Shown here one piece after another: positions 35,339-44,084 of a stretch of DNA of 64,000 nucleotides. Made by a program: the position numbers and the translations under genes. Below the pieces are notes generated by a model. The model was given only the letters and a program-made list of their open reading frames with translations, did no database searches and had not been told where the DNA came from. Position 1 is the stretch's first letter. Each line of letters begins with the position of its first letter. The stretch comes from Herbaspirillum rhizosphaerae (GTDB taxonomy: Bacteria; Pseudomonadota; Gammaproteobacteria; Burkholderiales; Burkholderiaceae_D), in the NCBI RefSeq assembly GCF_001189965.1, contig NZ_LFLU01000001.1:1-64000 (forward strand), written 5' to 3'.

Positions 35339-36139
35339 TTACTTGGGCATGTATTGCGAAAGATCAGGAAGCGGCGCGCCGGCTGCTGCTTCATACGATT
35401 TGGCCAGATTGCCGTTCTTCATGTTGACGACCACCCAGTTGTTGATCCAGGCCAGCAGCGTAGTGTCTTCCTTGCGCACGCCGATGCCGTGCGGCACGAC
35501 CTTGACCGAGAATTTGGTTTCGATGTTGCGGCCCGGGTTCTTGCGCGCCGTTGTCGTCACCAGTTCCTTGGCGGTGCCGATGGCGTCGACCTGACCCGAC
35601 AGCAGTGCGGCGGCATTGGTGGAGTCGTCGTCGTAGCGCACCAGCGTCGTGCCCTTGGGGACGATGGGCGTCAGCAGGGTGTCCTGCAGGTTGCCGCGCA
35701 CCACGCCGACGCGTTTGCCGGCCAGGTCGGCGAGGCTCTTGATCTGCATCGAGTGCTCGGCGCCGACCACCGATTCCGACGCGCTGTAGGGCACGCTGAA
35801 GTTGATTACCTTGGCGCGCTCCGGCGTGATGCTGAAGGAGGCGATCACGATGTCGGCCTTGTTGGTCAGCAGGAAAGGCACGCGATTGGGACCGGTGACC
35901 TGGATGATTTCCATCTCGACGCCGAGGTCCTTTGCCAGCATCTTGGCGGCGCTGACGTCGGAACCGTAGGGTTGCAGCTTGTCGTCGGTCATGCCGAAGG
36001 GCGGCGAACCGAGGTCGATGGCGATGACGATCTTCTTGCGCTGGCGGATGTCGCTGAGCGTATCGGCGCTGACCGACTGGGCGAGGCAGACCAGGCCGAG
36101 GAAGGCGGCGGCCAGATATTTGATGTTGGTAAGTTTCAT
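35339..36139 (-). CDS. amino-acid-type ABC transporter substrate-binding protein (orphan)
   Basis: This 266-residue SBP_bac_3 protein has a signal peptide ending AQSVSA, followed by the typical IVIAIDLGSPPFGMTDD start, the DIVIASFSITPERAKVINFS motif and DAIGTAKELV. These proteins bind polar amino acids or related compounds. AGGAGA lies 5 bases before the ATG at 36139. No permease or ATPase gene is adjacent, so it either borrows another transporter or signals to a chemoreceptor or kinase. Confidence 0.88.
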   Translation of the reverse strand: MKLTNIKYLAAAFLGLVCLAQSVSADTLSDIRQRKKIVIAIDLGSPPFGMTDDKLQPYGSDVSAAKMLAKDLGVEMEIIQVTGPNRVPFLLTNKADIVIASFSITPERAKVINFSVPYSASESVVGAEHSMQIKSLADLAGKRVGVVRGNLQDTLLTPIVPKGTTLVRYDDDSTNAAALLSGQVDAIGTAKELVTTTARKNPGRNIETKFSVKVVPHGIGVRKEDTTLLAWINNWVVVNMKNGNLAKSYEAAAGAPLPDLSQYMPK

Positions 36140-36587
36140 GCAATCTCCTGGATATAAGAATTGTTGTGGTTTCACTGCTGGCGTTGCGATTACTGTACGT
36201 ATTGCACTTGCTGCGTTTGCTGTGGCTGCGGAAAACGATTCTGTGTTTCGGACGACGATTGCGAAAAACCGGGGAGGGAAGAAACGGCAGGCGCGCGTTC
36301 TCACTGCCATGGCTGCAGGCGTAGTTGCGCCGCCGGCAATGGCATGTTCTTGTCGCGTGAAAAATCCTGGTGTTGTCTCCGCCAATAGCGTGGCATGGCC
36401 CGCCGGCTTTTATGATTTGATTCTGTTGCGGCCCTGTTCTGCATGGAGCCCTCATGTGGGAAAGGACAGTACGCCCGGCCTCCGGCACTGTCCAATGAAA
36501 GTAATTCATCGCGTGATAACCGGCGGTGATGCCGCGATTTTTCTGATACATCGCCTGCATCGTCTGCGTGCCGGCGATTGAGACGGT
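36140..36587. other. 448-base gap between the binding-protein gene and the AraC gene
   Basis: I see no supported gene. A plus-strand open frame crosses the gap but only as an extension of the antisense strand of the binding-protein gene. The promoter for the binding protein must lie at the left end; TATATC is seen on the minus strand 14 bases before the ribosome-binding site. No clear terminator follows the AraC-type gene. Confidence 0.4.
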
Positions 36588-37406
36588 CTATGTCCTCGGC
36601 TTCAAGGCAGGTCGCAATGCCGGCCGGCCATGCGCGGCATATTGGCTCGGCGTCTTGCCCAGCACTTTGCGAAACATGCTGGTGAAGGCGCTGGCGCTCT
36701 TGTAGCCGAGCTTTTCTGCGATACGTTCCACCGCGTCTCCCTGCGCCAGCCGCAGCAGCGCCTCGGTGATGTGCACTTGCTGCACCCAATGACGGAACTG
36801 CAAGCCGGTCTCTTTGGGAAACAGGCGGATCACGGTGCGCGCGCTGGCGCCGCCGAGCTCGGCCCATTGTTCCAGCGAATTCAGGCTGCCGGGATTGCCG
36901 AGGATGGCTTCGCAGATCGCTATCAGCCGGCGATCCGTCGGCCAGGGAATAGCGACGGGGATCGAGGTCGCGCCATGAATCTCGGACAGGATCAGTTGCG
37001 CCAGATGGCCGCCGCGCGCCTGGATGTCGTAGTCGGCGCTTTCCTTGAGCAGCGCGAGGATCAGCTCGCGCAAGAGCGGGCTGACTTCCAGCAGGCGGCA
37101 GGCGTCGCCGATCTGCTGCGATTGCTCCCGCCGGATGTAGAGCGTGCGCAGATGCACTTCACTGAGCATGCGGATTTCGTGTTCCAGTTCCGACGGCACC
37201 CACAGCGCGCGTTGCGGCGGAATGACCCACAAGCCGTGCGGCGTGCGCACCTGCATCACGCCCTCGGCCGCGTACAGCAATTGCCCGCGCGGATGCGAAT
37301 GCGGCGCCAGCAGCTGGCCGTTGTCGAAGTCGCGGCTGAAGGCGACGACGGCTTGCGGCAGTTGTTGGAGTTTGGCGGCCTTGGCGCTGGAATGGACGAT
37401 TTTCAT
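36588..37406 (-). CDS. AraC-family transcriptional regulator
   Basis: This 272-residue regulator has a cupin-like N-terminal sensor (HSHPRGQLLYAAEGVMQV, PPQRALWVPS) and a C-terminal double helix-turn-helix (ASARTVIRLFPKETGLQFRH, then AVERIAEKLGYKSASAFTSM). The sensor resembles the group that controls adjacent efflux pumps. It is transcribed divergently from the Fsr-like MFS gene, with a 120-base shared promoter gap, so regulation of that pump is the natural reading. Confidence 0.88.
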   Translation of the reverse strand: MKIVHSSAKAAKLQQLPQAVVAFSRDFDNGQLLAPHSHPRGQLLYAAEGVMQVRTPHGLWVIPPQRALWVPSELEHEIRMLSEVHLRTLYIRREQSQQIGDACRLLEVSPLLRELILALLKESADYDIQARGGHLAQLILSEIHGATSIPVAIPWPTDRRLIAICEAILGNPGSLNSLEQWAELGGASARTVIRLFPKETGLQFRHWVQQVHITEALLRLAQGDAVERIAEKLGYKSASAFTSMFRKVLGKTPSQYAAHGRPALRPALKPRT

Positions 37407-37526
37407 GATGCGGGCGTGTTGTCACTTAATCGATGGAAAATGGCATTACGGTTTTTAAATGCCAATATACCATTGACGTGTTCCTTGCAGGTTTCCTCTC
37501 CATTTCGCGTTCATTCATTTTTATCC

Positions 37527-38771
37527 ATGACAATCAACAGCTCATCTACGCTCGGTGCTGCGCTGGCCGATAAAGCTCCCGCGCCATCGGCCGCATCCGG
37601 CAACAACGGCTCCACGCCCCTGGTCTTGCGCATCGTCCTCGCAGTCGGCTTCGCGCACATGATCAACGACCTGATCCAGGCTTTGCTGCCGTCGATCTAT
37701 CCGATGCTCAAGCAAAACTACGGCCTGACTTTTACGCAGGTCGGACTGATCACTCTCACGTTCCAGGTAACGGCGTCGCTGATACAGCCGTGGATAGGCA
37801 TGTACACCGACAAGCATCCCAAGCCTTTGCTGCTTCCTTGCGGCGCGGTGTTCACGCTGATCGGCGTGGTGCTGCTGTCGATGGCCGGCAGCTTCGGCTG
37901 GTTTTTGTTCGCGGCGGCGCTGATCGGTATCGGTTCTTCAACCTTTCACCCGGAAGCGTCGCGCATTGCGCGCATGGCGTCCGGCGGCCGCTTCGGCCTG
38001 GCGCAGTCGACGTTTCAAGTCGGCGGCAACGCGGGCTCTGCGCTGGGTCCCTTGCTGGCGGCGGCGATCGTGGTGCCGTTCGGCCAGCCTAACATCGCGT
38101 GGTTCTGCATCATCGCCGTGGTGGCCATCGTCACGCTGTCGCGCGTGAGCAATTGGTATCGCCATCATCTGGCCGCCGGCGCGAAGAAGGGCAAGACGGT
38201 CGCGCATCACGACCTGGCTCCCGCAGCGGTGAAAAAGGCGCTGGTCGTGCTGGCCTTGCTGGTGTTTTCCAAGTACTTCTACATGGCGAGCTTCACCAGT
38301 TATTTCACTTTCTACCTGATCGACAAGTTTCATCTGGCGGTCGGCGATTCGCAGATCCTGCTGTTCCTGTTTCTCGGGGCGGTGGCGTTGGGTACCTTCT
38401 TCGGCGGTCCCATCGGCGACAAGATCGGACGCAAGCGCGTGATCTGGTTCTCCATCCTCGGCGCGGCGCCGTTTGCGCTGGCGCTGCCGCATGCCAACTT
38501 GTTCTGGACCGGTGTGCTGTGCGTGTGCGTCGGCTTTATCCTGGCGTCGGCGTTCTCGGCCATCGTGGTGTATGCGCAGGAGCTGGTGCCGGGCAAGGTG
38601 GGACTGGTGGCGGGTGTGTTCTTCGGATTGATGTTCGGCTTCGGCGGCATCGGCGCCGCGCTGCTGGGACATCTGGCGGACTTGTATGGCATCGCTGCGG
38701 TGTATGCCGTCTGTGCCTGGCTGCCGCTGGCCGGCGTGCTGACGGTGTTCCTGCCGAATCTGAAGCATTGA
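37527..38771 (+). CDS. fsr: MFS efflux transporter, fosmidomycin-resistance (Fsr) type
   Basis: This 414-residue major facilitator has twelve predicted helices. The N-terminal FAHMINDLIQALLPSIYPML, the loop IGMYTDKHPKP, and IGIGSSTFHPEASRIARMAS are characteristic of the Fsr group of drug exporters. The start ATG 37527 follows TTTTTATCC with a weak ribosome-binding site; a 28-residue cytoplasmic tail precedes the first helix. It is controlled probably by the divergent AraC regulator. A 14-base-pair hairpin follows the stop. The natural substrate is unknown. Confidence 0.85.
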   Translation: MTINSSSTLGAALADKAPAPSAASGNNGSTPLVLRIVLAVGFAHMINDLIQALLPSIYPMLKQNYGLTFTQVGLITLTFQVTASLIQPWIGMYTDKHPKPLLLPCGAVFTLIGVVLLSMAGSFGWFLFAAALIGIGSSTFHPEASRIARMASGGRFGLAQSTFQVGGNAGSALGPLLAAAIVVPFGQPNIAWFCIIAVVAIVTLSRVSNWYRHHLAAGAKKGKTVAHHDLAPAAVKKALVVLALLVFSKYFYMASFTSYFTFYLIDKFHLAVGDSQILLFLFLGAVALGTFFGGPIGDKIGRKRVIWFSILGAAPFALALPHANLFWTGVLCVCVGFILASAFSAIVVYAQELVPGKVGLVAGVFFGLMFGFGGIGAALLGHLADLYGIAAVYAVCAWLPLAGVLTVFLPNLKH

Positions 38772-38788
38772 TCCCGACATAAGGGCTG

Positions 38789-38820
38789 ACGACAATATCC
38801 GCTGCGGCGGATATTGTCGT
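38789..38820. terminator. hairpin between convergent genes
   Basis: ACGACAATATCCGC (38789-38802) pairs perfectly with GCGGATATTGTCGT (38807-38820) across a TGCG loop. There is no long T-run on either side, but its place between the convergent MFS and hydrolase genes suggests a shared terminator. Confidence 0.6.
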
Positions 38821-38831
38821 TGATGCCGGAA

Positions 38832-39866
38832 TTACAGTTTGGTCACTGCCAGCACCGCGTCGGCGAATGCCTGCGGCGCTTCCTGCGGCAGGTTGTGGCC
38901 GATGCCGCCGCTGAGGTTGCGGTGTTCATATTTCCCCGAGAACTTGTTGCGATACAAGGCCGGCGGCAGGAAGGGCGCGCCGTTGGCGTCGCCTTCCATG
39001 GTGATGGTCGGGATGCCGATCACGGGGAGGTCGGCGAGGCGGCGTTCCAGTGCGTCGTACTTGCGTTCGCCGTCAGCCAGGCCGAGACGCCAGCGGTAGT
39101 TGTGGACGACGATGGCGACGTAGTCCGGGTTGTCGAAGGACGCGGCGCTGCGATTGAAGGTGGCGGCGTCGAACTGCCATTTCGGCGAGGCGGTCTTCCA
39201 GATCAGTTCGGCGAACTCGCGGCGGTATTGCGTGTAGCCCGTCACGCCGCGCTCGGTGGTGAAGTAGAACTGATACCACCAGTCGAACTCCGCCTTGGGC
39301 GGCAGCGGCTTCTTGGCCGCGGCCAGGTTGGTCATCAGATAGCCGCTCACCGATACCAGCGCCTTGCAACGCTCGGGCCACAAGGCCGCCATGATGCACG
39401 CGGTGCGCGCACCCCAGTCGAAACCGGCGATGACCGCCGAAGGAATCCGCAAGGCATCCATCAGCGCGATGATGTCCTGCGCCACTGCCGATTGCTGGGC
39501 GTTGCGTAGCGCGTCCGCAGACAGGAAGCGCGTGCTGCCGTGGCCGCGCAGATGCGGGATGATCACGCGATGGCCGGCGGCCGCCAGCAAGGGCGCAACG
39601 TCGACGAAGCTGTGAATGTCGTAGGGCCAGCCGTGCAGCAGGATGACCGGTTGGCCATTGGCCGGGCCGACTTCCGCGTAGCCGATGTTGAGCACGCCGG
39701 CGTCGATTTGCCTGATGCCGGTAAAGCCTGCTGCGCTTGCCGACGAGGCGCCGGCGATCACGCTTTGTGCATGGGCAAGTGTGCTGAAGCTCAGCTGCGC
39801 GGTGGCGACGGTGGCTGCGGCGGCGCCGAAGAAACGGCGGCGGCGTTGGTTGATCTGATCGGACAT
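38832..39866 (-). CDS. Tat-exported alpha/beta hydrolase (epoxide hydrolase/dehalogenase-like)
   Basis: This 344-residue protein has a twin-arginine signal (NQRRRRFFGAAAA, cleaved about AHAQ). The oxyanion-hole motif is HGWP (from His79), the nucleophile elbow GFDWGA has Asp150 rather than Ser, and the late histidine is in GIGHNLPQEAP. An aspartate nucleophile marks epoxide hydrolases, haloalkane dehalogenases and fluoroacetate dehalogenases. It is exported folded to the periplasm and follows the thioredoxin-like gene by 62 bases, in the same direction. The substrate is unknown. Confidence 0.82.
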   Translation of the reverse strand: MSDQINQRRRRFFGAAAATVATAQLSFSTLAHAQSVIAGASSASAAGFTGIRQIDAGVLNIGYAEVGPANGQPVILLHGWPYDIHSFVDVAPLLAAAGHRVIIPHLRGHGSTRFLSADALRNAQQSAVAQDIIALMDALRIPSAVIAGFDWGARTACIMAALWPERCKALVSVSGYLMTNLAAAKKPLPPKAEFDWWYQFYFTTERGVTGYTQYRREFAELIWKTASPKWQFDAATFNRSAASFDNPDYVAIVVHNYRWRLGLADGERKYDALERRLADLPVIGIPTITMEGDANGAPFLPPALYRNKFSGKYEHRNLSGGIGHNLPQEAPQAFADAVLAVTKL

Positions 39867-39928
39867 GTTTTTCTCCTTGGATGTGATGGCAGTGAGCCGG
39901 GTTTGTTTTGTTGCGTGACGGAATGGCG

Positions 39929-40453
39929 TTACTGTGGCTGCGCCAACAAATTCTTGATGGCCGCTTCGGTCTGCGCGTACTGGCCTTCGCCGAAGTGCGT
40001 GTAGACCACTTGTCCCTTTTTGTCGATCAGGTAGAAGGCCGGCCAGTACTGGTTGTTGTAGGAAGTCCAGGTGGCGTAGTGGTTGTCCTGCGCCACCGGG
40101 TAGCTCAGGCCGAAGCGCTTGATAGCGGTCTTGACGTTGTCGGTGTTGCGCTCGAAGGGATACTCGGGCGTGTGCACGCCGACCACCACCAGGCCCTGGT
40201 CCTTGTACTTCTGGTACCAGGATTTGACGTAGGGCAGGGTGTTGATGCAGTTGATGCAGGTGTAGGTCCAGAAGTCGACCAGCACCACCTTGCCACGCAG
40301 TTGCTGCATGGTCAGCGGTTCGCTGTTGAGCCACTTGTCGATGCCGCTGAATTCCGGCGCGGCGACGCTTTTGCTGAGTGCGCCGGCGGAGGCGGTGGAG
40401 GTTGCAGCGGCCAGCACGGTCAGGGCGGCGAAAGTCTTGAGTCGGGAAAGCAT
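39929..40453 (-). CDS. periplasmic thioredoxin-like protein (TlpA/DipZ C-domain type)
   Basis: This 174-residue protein has a signal peptide (cleaved about TASAG) and a thioredoxin fold with active site YTCINCI (Cys66, Cys69). The sequence VDFWTYTCINCINTLPYVKS is typical of the DipZ/thiol-disulfide interchange branch rather than TlpA proper. It probably receives electrons from the CcdA-like membrane protein encoded 20 bases upstream in the operon. In DipZ proteins both modules are one polypeptide; here they are separate genes. Confidence 0.88.
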   Translation of the reverse strand: MLSRLKTFAALTVLAAATSTASAGALSKSVAAPEFSGIDKWLNSEPLTMQQLRGKVVLVDFWTYTCINCINTLPYVKSWYQKYKDQGLVVVGVHTPEYPFERNTDNVKTAIKRFGLSYPVAQDNHYATWTSYNNQYWPAFYLIDKKGQVVYTHFGEGQYAQTEAAIKNLLAQPQ

Positions 40454-40472
40454 GATGGATTCCTTTCAGAGG

Positions 40473-41210
40473 TCAGATGGAAGAAGAAAACAGGGAAGAC
40501 AGTGCGGCGGTAATAAGCACGTCGTATTGCAGATAGATGGCCAGCGCGGTCAGCACCACCAGCACGCCGAACAGCTGCTGCAGGCGTTGCGTGTGACGCG
40601 ACACCACACGCACATGGCGGGTGATGTATTGGCCGCCGTAGAGGATGGCGAGCATGGGGAGCGCTGCGCCGATGGCGTACATCAGCAGCAGCAAGGCCGA
40701 CCAGCCGAGGTCCTGGGCCTTGACCACCAGCACCAGGATCGAGGCCAGCACCGGCCCTGCGCATGGCGTCCAGACCGCGCCCAGCGACATGCCCAGTACA
40801 AAGCCGCCGGTGTTGCCGGCATGCACTTTGGGTTTGCTTGGCGCCGCGTGCATGCGTTGCAGCGGGGCTTGCAACTGCGCCACCAGCCATTCATAAGGAC
40901 GCGGCCACAGGCGCAGCAGGCCGGACAGCGCCAGCAGGGCGATGGCGGTATTGCGCAAGACCTCCTGCGCCACGTGGACGGTGCTGGAGACGGCGCCCAG
41001 CAGCATGGCGAAGGCGGAAAAGCTCAGGATGAAGCCGGCGATGATGAACAGCGGGCGGGTGCGGTCGGGTACTGTTTCTCCGGCGCCGGCGGTGCCGGAA
41101 GCGCTGACCGAGCTGCCGAGCAGAATCGGCAACACGGGCAACACGCAAGGCGAGGCGATGGTCAGCAGGCCGGCCAGCAGGGCGAATGGCGTTTCGAGGA
41201 AGCTGTGCAT
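40473..41210 (-). CDS. CcdA/DipZ-type membrane thiol-disulfide transporter
   Basis: This 245-residue integral membrane protein has about six helices. The two conserved cysteines that shuttle electrons are in IASPCVLPVLP (Cys22) and VWTPCAGPVLAS (Cys150). It carries reducing power from cytoplasmic thioredoxin to the periplasm. It leads a minus-strand operon with the thioredoxin-like protein and the Tat-exported hydrolase. The start chosen (41210) begins right at the first helix; longer in-frame readings lack support. Confidence 0.87.
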   Translation of the reverse strand: MHSFLETPFALLAGLLTIASPCVLPVLPILLGSSVSASGTAGAGETVPDRTRPLFIIAGFILSFSAFAMLLGAVSSTVHVAQEVLRNTAIALLALSGLLRLWPRPYEWLVAQLQAPLQRMHAAPSKPKVHAGNTGGFVLGMSLGAVWTPCAGPVLASILVLVVKAQDLGWSALLLLMYAIGAALPMLAILYGGQYITRHVRVVSRHTQRLQQLFGVLVVLTALAIYLQYDVLITAALSSLFSSSI

Positions 41211-41260
41211 GGTAGCGATTTCCAATGTTGGTTGCGATGACCGTATTGGAACGCCTGGAC

Positions 41261-41326
41261 GTATCTGGCTTGTGTCCGCAAAGCCGCCCGGGTGCAATGT
41301 TTTGTGTATGTGTACGAGCCAGATAC
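41261..41326. promoter_or_regulatory. inverted repeat in a divergent promoter gap
   Basis: GTATCTGGCT (41261-41270) recurs perfectly inverted as AGCCAGATAC (41317-41326), with a 46-base spacer, in the gap between the CcdA-like gene and the GFA gene. Spacing suits two binding sites for one regulator, each facing one gene. The regulator is unknown. Confidence 0.4.
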
Positions 41327-41413
41327 ATTGAGACACAAATCGTTTGCGGACTTGTTTTCGCATTGATTTATAAATGCAGTCATTGCCAACCACCTGACAT
41401 CGGGGAGAAGAAA

Positions 41414-41785
41414 ATGACCACAGAAACTTTCCAAGGATCCTGCCATTGCGGCGCCGTCCATTTTGAAGTCCGCACCGCGCTGACGCCGGCCGGACGTTGC
41501 AATTGCAGTTTGTGCCGCCGCAAGGGCGCGCTGATGACGCCGTTGTTTCCGGCGGAAGAACTCAAGATCCTGAGCGGCGAAGATGCACTCACGCTGTATC
41601 AGTTCAACACACGTACCGCGAAGCACTATTTCTGCAAGCACTGCGGCATCTATCCTTTTCATCAGACCCGCAAGGATCCGCTGCTCTGGCGCGTCAATAT
41701 CGGTTGCCTGGAAGGCGTCGATCCGTACGCGCTGGAAGCAGGCGTGGCCGACGGCGCCAGCCTGTCCGTGCTGGAGGACGCATGA
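41414..41785 (+). CDS. GFA/CENP-V domain protein (formaldehyde-activating-enzyme-like)
   Basis: This 123-residue protein has the zinc-binding cysteine pattern of the GFA family: GSCHCGAVHFE (Cys10, Cys12), CNCSLCRRKGA, and FCKHCGIYPFH. GFA was named for glutathione-dependent formaldehyde activation, but most small homologues have no proven activity. GGGAGAAG lies just before the ATG. The stop overlaps the ATG of a small open frame (ATGA). Confidence 0.85.
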   Translation: MTTETFQGSCHCGAVHFEVRTALTPAGRCNCSLCRRKGALMTPLFPAEELKILSGEDALTLYQFNTRTAKHYFCKHCGIYPFHQTRKDPLLWRVNIGCLEGVDPYALEAGVADGASLSVLEDA

Positions 41786-41925
41786 GGCAGCTGAGGCGAG
41801 TGCTGGCGATCTTCGCTTTCGTGGCGGGCGGTTTCGCGACCGAGATGGCCAGGCCGGTGTATTGCTCGCTGCTGAACGTGGCAAGTACGGAACCGACGCG
41901 CCGCCGCAAACGAGCTAAGGTATGA
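41782..41925 (+). CDS. possible small membrane or exported peptide (47 residues)
   Basis: The frame begins with an ATG overlapping the GFA stop (ATGA) and ends 7 bases before the response-regulator start. The peptide begins MRQLRRVLAIFAFVAGGFAT, a basic end followed by a hydrophobic stretch, and finishes with a basic RRRKRAK. No family recognised. The overlap suggests coupled translation, but the length is short enough to be chance. Confidence 0.35.
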   Translation: MRQLRRVLAIFAFVAGGFATEMARPVYCSLLNVASTEPTRRRKRAKV

Positions 41926-41932
41926 TCGCCGC

Positions 41933-42673
41933 ATGGAAAACCAAGACCACATCCTGATCGTCGACGACGACCGCGGCATCCGTGAATTGCTGGCTGCCTA
42001 TCTTGAAAAGAACGGCATGCGCGTATCGCTGGCGGCCAACGGGCGCCAGATGCGCGCCGTGCTGGAGCAGGGCGCGCCGGACCTGATCGTGCTCGATCTG
42101 ATGCTGCCCGGCGAAGACGGCCTGGTGCTGTGCCGCGAATTGCGCGTCGGCAAATTCAAGGCCGTGCCGGTGCTGATGCTCACCGCGCGCAGCGAAGAAA
42201 CCGACCGTATCGTCGGCCTGGAAATGGGCGCCGACGACTATCTCACCAAACCGTTCGCCGTGCGCGAGCTGATGGCGCGCATCCGCTCGGTGCTGCGGCG
42301 CGCGCGTATGCTGCCGCCCAACATGCAGGTGAGCGAAGCGGTGCAGTTGCTCGGCTTCGGCGACTGGCGTCTCGACACCACGGCGCGCCACCTGCTCGAT
42401 CAGGACGGCACCATGGTGGCGCTGAGCGGCGCCGAATACCGCCTGTTGCGCGTGTTCCTCGATCATCCCCAGCGCGTGCTCACGCGCGACCAGCTGCTCA
42501 ACCTGACGCAGGGACGGGCGGCGGATCCCTTCGACCGTTCCATCGATCTGCTGGTCAGCCGCCTGCGCCAGCGCTTGCAGGACGGCGCGCGCGAACCGCG
42601 CTATATCAAGACGCTGCGCAACGAGGGCTATGTATTTTCAGCGGCCGTCACCTTGATGGAAGGCGAACAATGA
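41933..42673 (+). CDS. OmpR-family response regulator
   Basis: This 246-residue regulator has a receiver domain with acidic pocket VDDD, phosphorylation site Asp55 (LIVLDLMLPGEDG) and the lysine in YLTKPFAVREL, followed by a winged-helix DNA-binding domain (RDQLLNLTQGR, FDRSIDLLVSRLRQRL). The sequence is close to the OmpR subgroup. It overlaps the histidine kinase gene by 4 bases (ATGA), a classic two-component pair. Its target is unknown. Confidence 0.93.
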   Translation: MENQDHILIVDDDRGIRELLAAYLEKNGMRVSLAANGRQMRAVLEQGAPDLIVLDLMLPGEDGLVLCRELRVGKFKAVPVLMLTARSEETDRIVGLEMGADDYLTKPFAVRELMARIRSVLRRARMLPPNMQVSEAVQLLGFGDWRLDTTARHLLDQDGTMVALSGAEYRLLRVFLDHPQRVLTRDQLLNLTQGRAADPFDRSIDLLVSRLRQRLQDGAREPRYIKTLRNEGYVFSAAVTLMEGEQ

Positions 42674-43989
42674 AATTGCCCTTCCTGCACTGGCCGCGCA
42701 CGCTGTTCGCCCGGCTGGCGCTGATCCTCTGCGTCGGGCTGGTGCTGGCGCAGACCTTGTCGTTCTGGCTCACGCTGACCGAGCGCGATCAGGCCACCAC
42801 CAATGTCATGATGGGGTATATCGAGCGCGAAGCGGCCAGCTCGGTGGCGCTGCTCGACCACCTGCCTCCCGCTGAACGCCCGCAATGGCTGCCGCGCCTG
42901 GCGCGCCGCAGCTATGAATTCATTCTCGGCCCCGGCATCACCGGCACGCCTCCCGATGCGCGCCTGTCGAAGATGGTGGCGAAATCGATCGCCGACGGCA
43001 TCGGCACCGACTATGCACTGACCGTCAACGCCGTGCCCGGCGACAAGGAGCGCATGCAGGTGCATCTGAAGCTGACCGACGGCACCCCGCTGACCATCGA
43101 CATGCGGCCGATGTCGGGCGTGCCGCTGTCGCCGTGGCTGCCGCTGGTGCTGGCGTTGCAACTAATCGTGCTGGCCGCCTGCTGCTGGCTGGCGGTGCGG
43201 CTGGCGACGCGTCCGCTGCACGCGCTGGCGACCGCGGCCGACGCGCTCGGCCCCGATCTCAAGGCGGCGCGCTTGCCGGAAGACGGCCCCTCGGAAGTGG
43301 CGCGCGCATCCAAAGCCTTCAACGCCATGCAGGACCGTATCGCCACTTACATGACCGAACGCATGCAAATCCTCGCCTCGATTTCGCACGACCTGCAGAC
43401 GCCGATCACGCGCATGCGTTTGCGCGTCGACGTGATGGACGAGGACCCGCAGCACGCCAGACTGCAACAGGATTTGCAGGAGATGGAAAACCTCGTCAAG
43501 GAAGGCGTGGCCTATGCGCGCACCTTGCACGGCGCCGCCGAGGCGCCCATCCGCATCGACCCGGATGCCTTGCTCGACAGCATGGTGTTGGACTATGTCG
43601 ATGGCGGCAGCGAGGTGTCCCTGGAGGGAAGCGTCGGCGCGACGCTGGTGACGCGTCCGCAGGCCTTGCGGCGCATCCTCGGCAACCTGGTCGACAATGC
43701 ATTGAAGTACGGCGGCAGCGCACGTATCGGGGTGGCTGCAATCGCGCCCGATGGTCCGGTGACGATCTCGGTGCGCGACGGCGGGCCGGGGATTCCGCCC
43801 GAGTTGCTGGAGGCGGTATTCCAGCCTTTCTACCGGGTGGAAGAATCGCGCAACCGGCAGACCGGCGGCACCGGATTGGGGCTGGCCATTGCGCGGCAAC
43901 TGGCGTTGGCGATGGACGCCTCGCTGTCCTTGCACAACCTGCCGCAAGGCGGGCTGGAGGCGCGGCTGACGTTGCCCAGGAGGCGCTGA
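42670..43989 (+). CDS. sensor histidine kinase (EnvZ/OmpR-type partner)
   Basis: This 439-residue membrane kinase has helices at about 12-35 and 155-178 flanking a periplasmic domain of about 120 residues, then HAMP (ATRPLHALATAADAL), the H box SISHDLQTPITRMRLR (His240), and ATP-binding boxes NLVDNALKYGG, DGGPGIP and GTGLGLAIAR. HDLQTPITR places it in the EnvZ-like group. The signal is unknown. It is translationally coupled to the response regulator and followed by a terminator. Confidence 0.93.
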   Translation: MKLPFLHWPRTLFARLALILCVGLVLAQTLSFWLTLTERDQATTNVMMGYIEREAASSVALLDHLPPAERPQWLPRLARRSYEFILGPGITGTPPDARLSKMVAKSIADGIGTDYALTVNAVPGDKERMQVHLKLTDGTPLTIDMRPMSGVPLSPWLPLVLALQLIVLAACCWLAVRLATRPLHALATAADALGPDLKAARLPEDGPSEVARASKAFNAMQDRIATYMTERMQILASISHDLQTPITRMRLRVDVMDEDPQHARLQQDLQEMENLVKEGVAYARTLHGAAEAPIRIDPDALLDSMVLDYVDGGSEVSLEGSVGATLVTRPQALRRILGNLVDNALKYGGSARIGVAAIAPDGPVTISVRDGGPGIPPELLEAVFQPFYRVEESRNRQTGGTGLGLAIARQLALAMDASLSLHNLPQGGLEARLTLPRRR

Positions 43990-44020
43990 ACGTTTTGCGC
44001 CGGTTGTGTATTGCATAGGA

Positions 44021-44061
44021 AAGGCCTGCCGTTATCGATGAGATAAGGGCAGGCCTTTTTC
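44021..44061. terminator. terminator between the kinase gene and ohr
   Basis: AAGGCCTGCC (44021-44030) pairs with GGCAGGCCTT (44048-44057), extended inward by TTAT/ATAA, and is followed by T. It lies between convergent genes and can serve both. Confidence 0.85.
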
Positions 44062-44084
44062 ATTCCAGCACAGGCAGATCAGTT

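Noticed and set aside
35979-36581. Plus-strand 200-codon frame covering the gap left of the AraC gene
   Set aside because: Half of it is antisense to the binding-protein gene, and the remainder shows no protein-like features.
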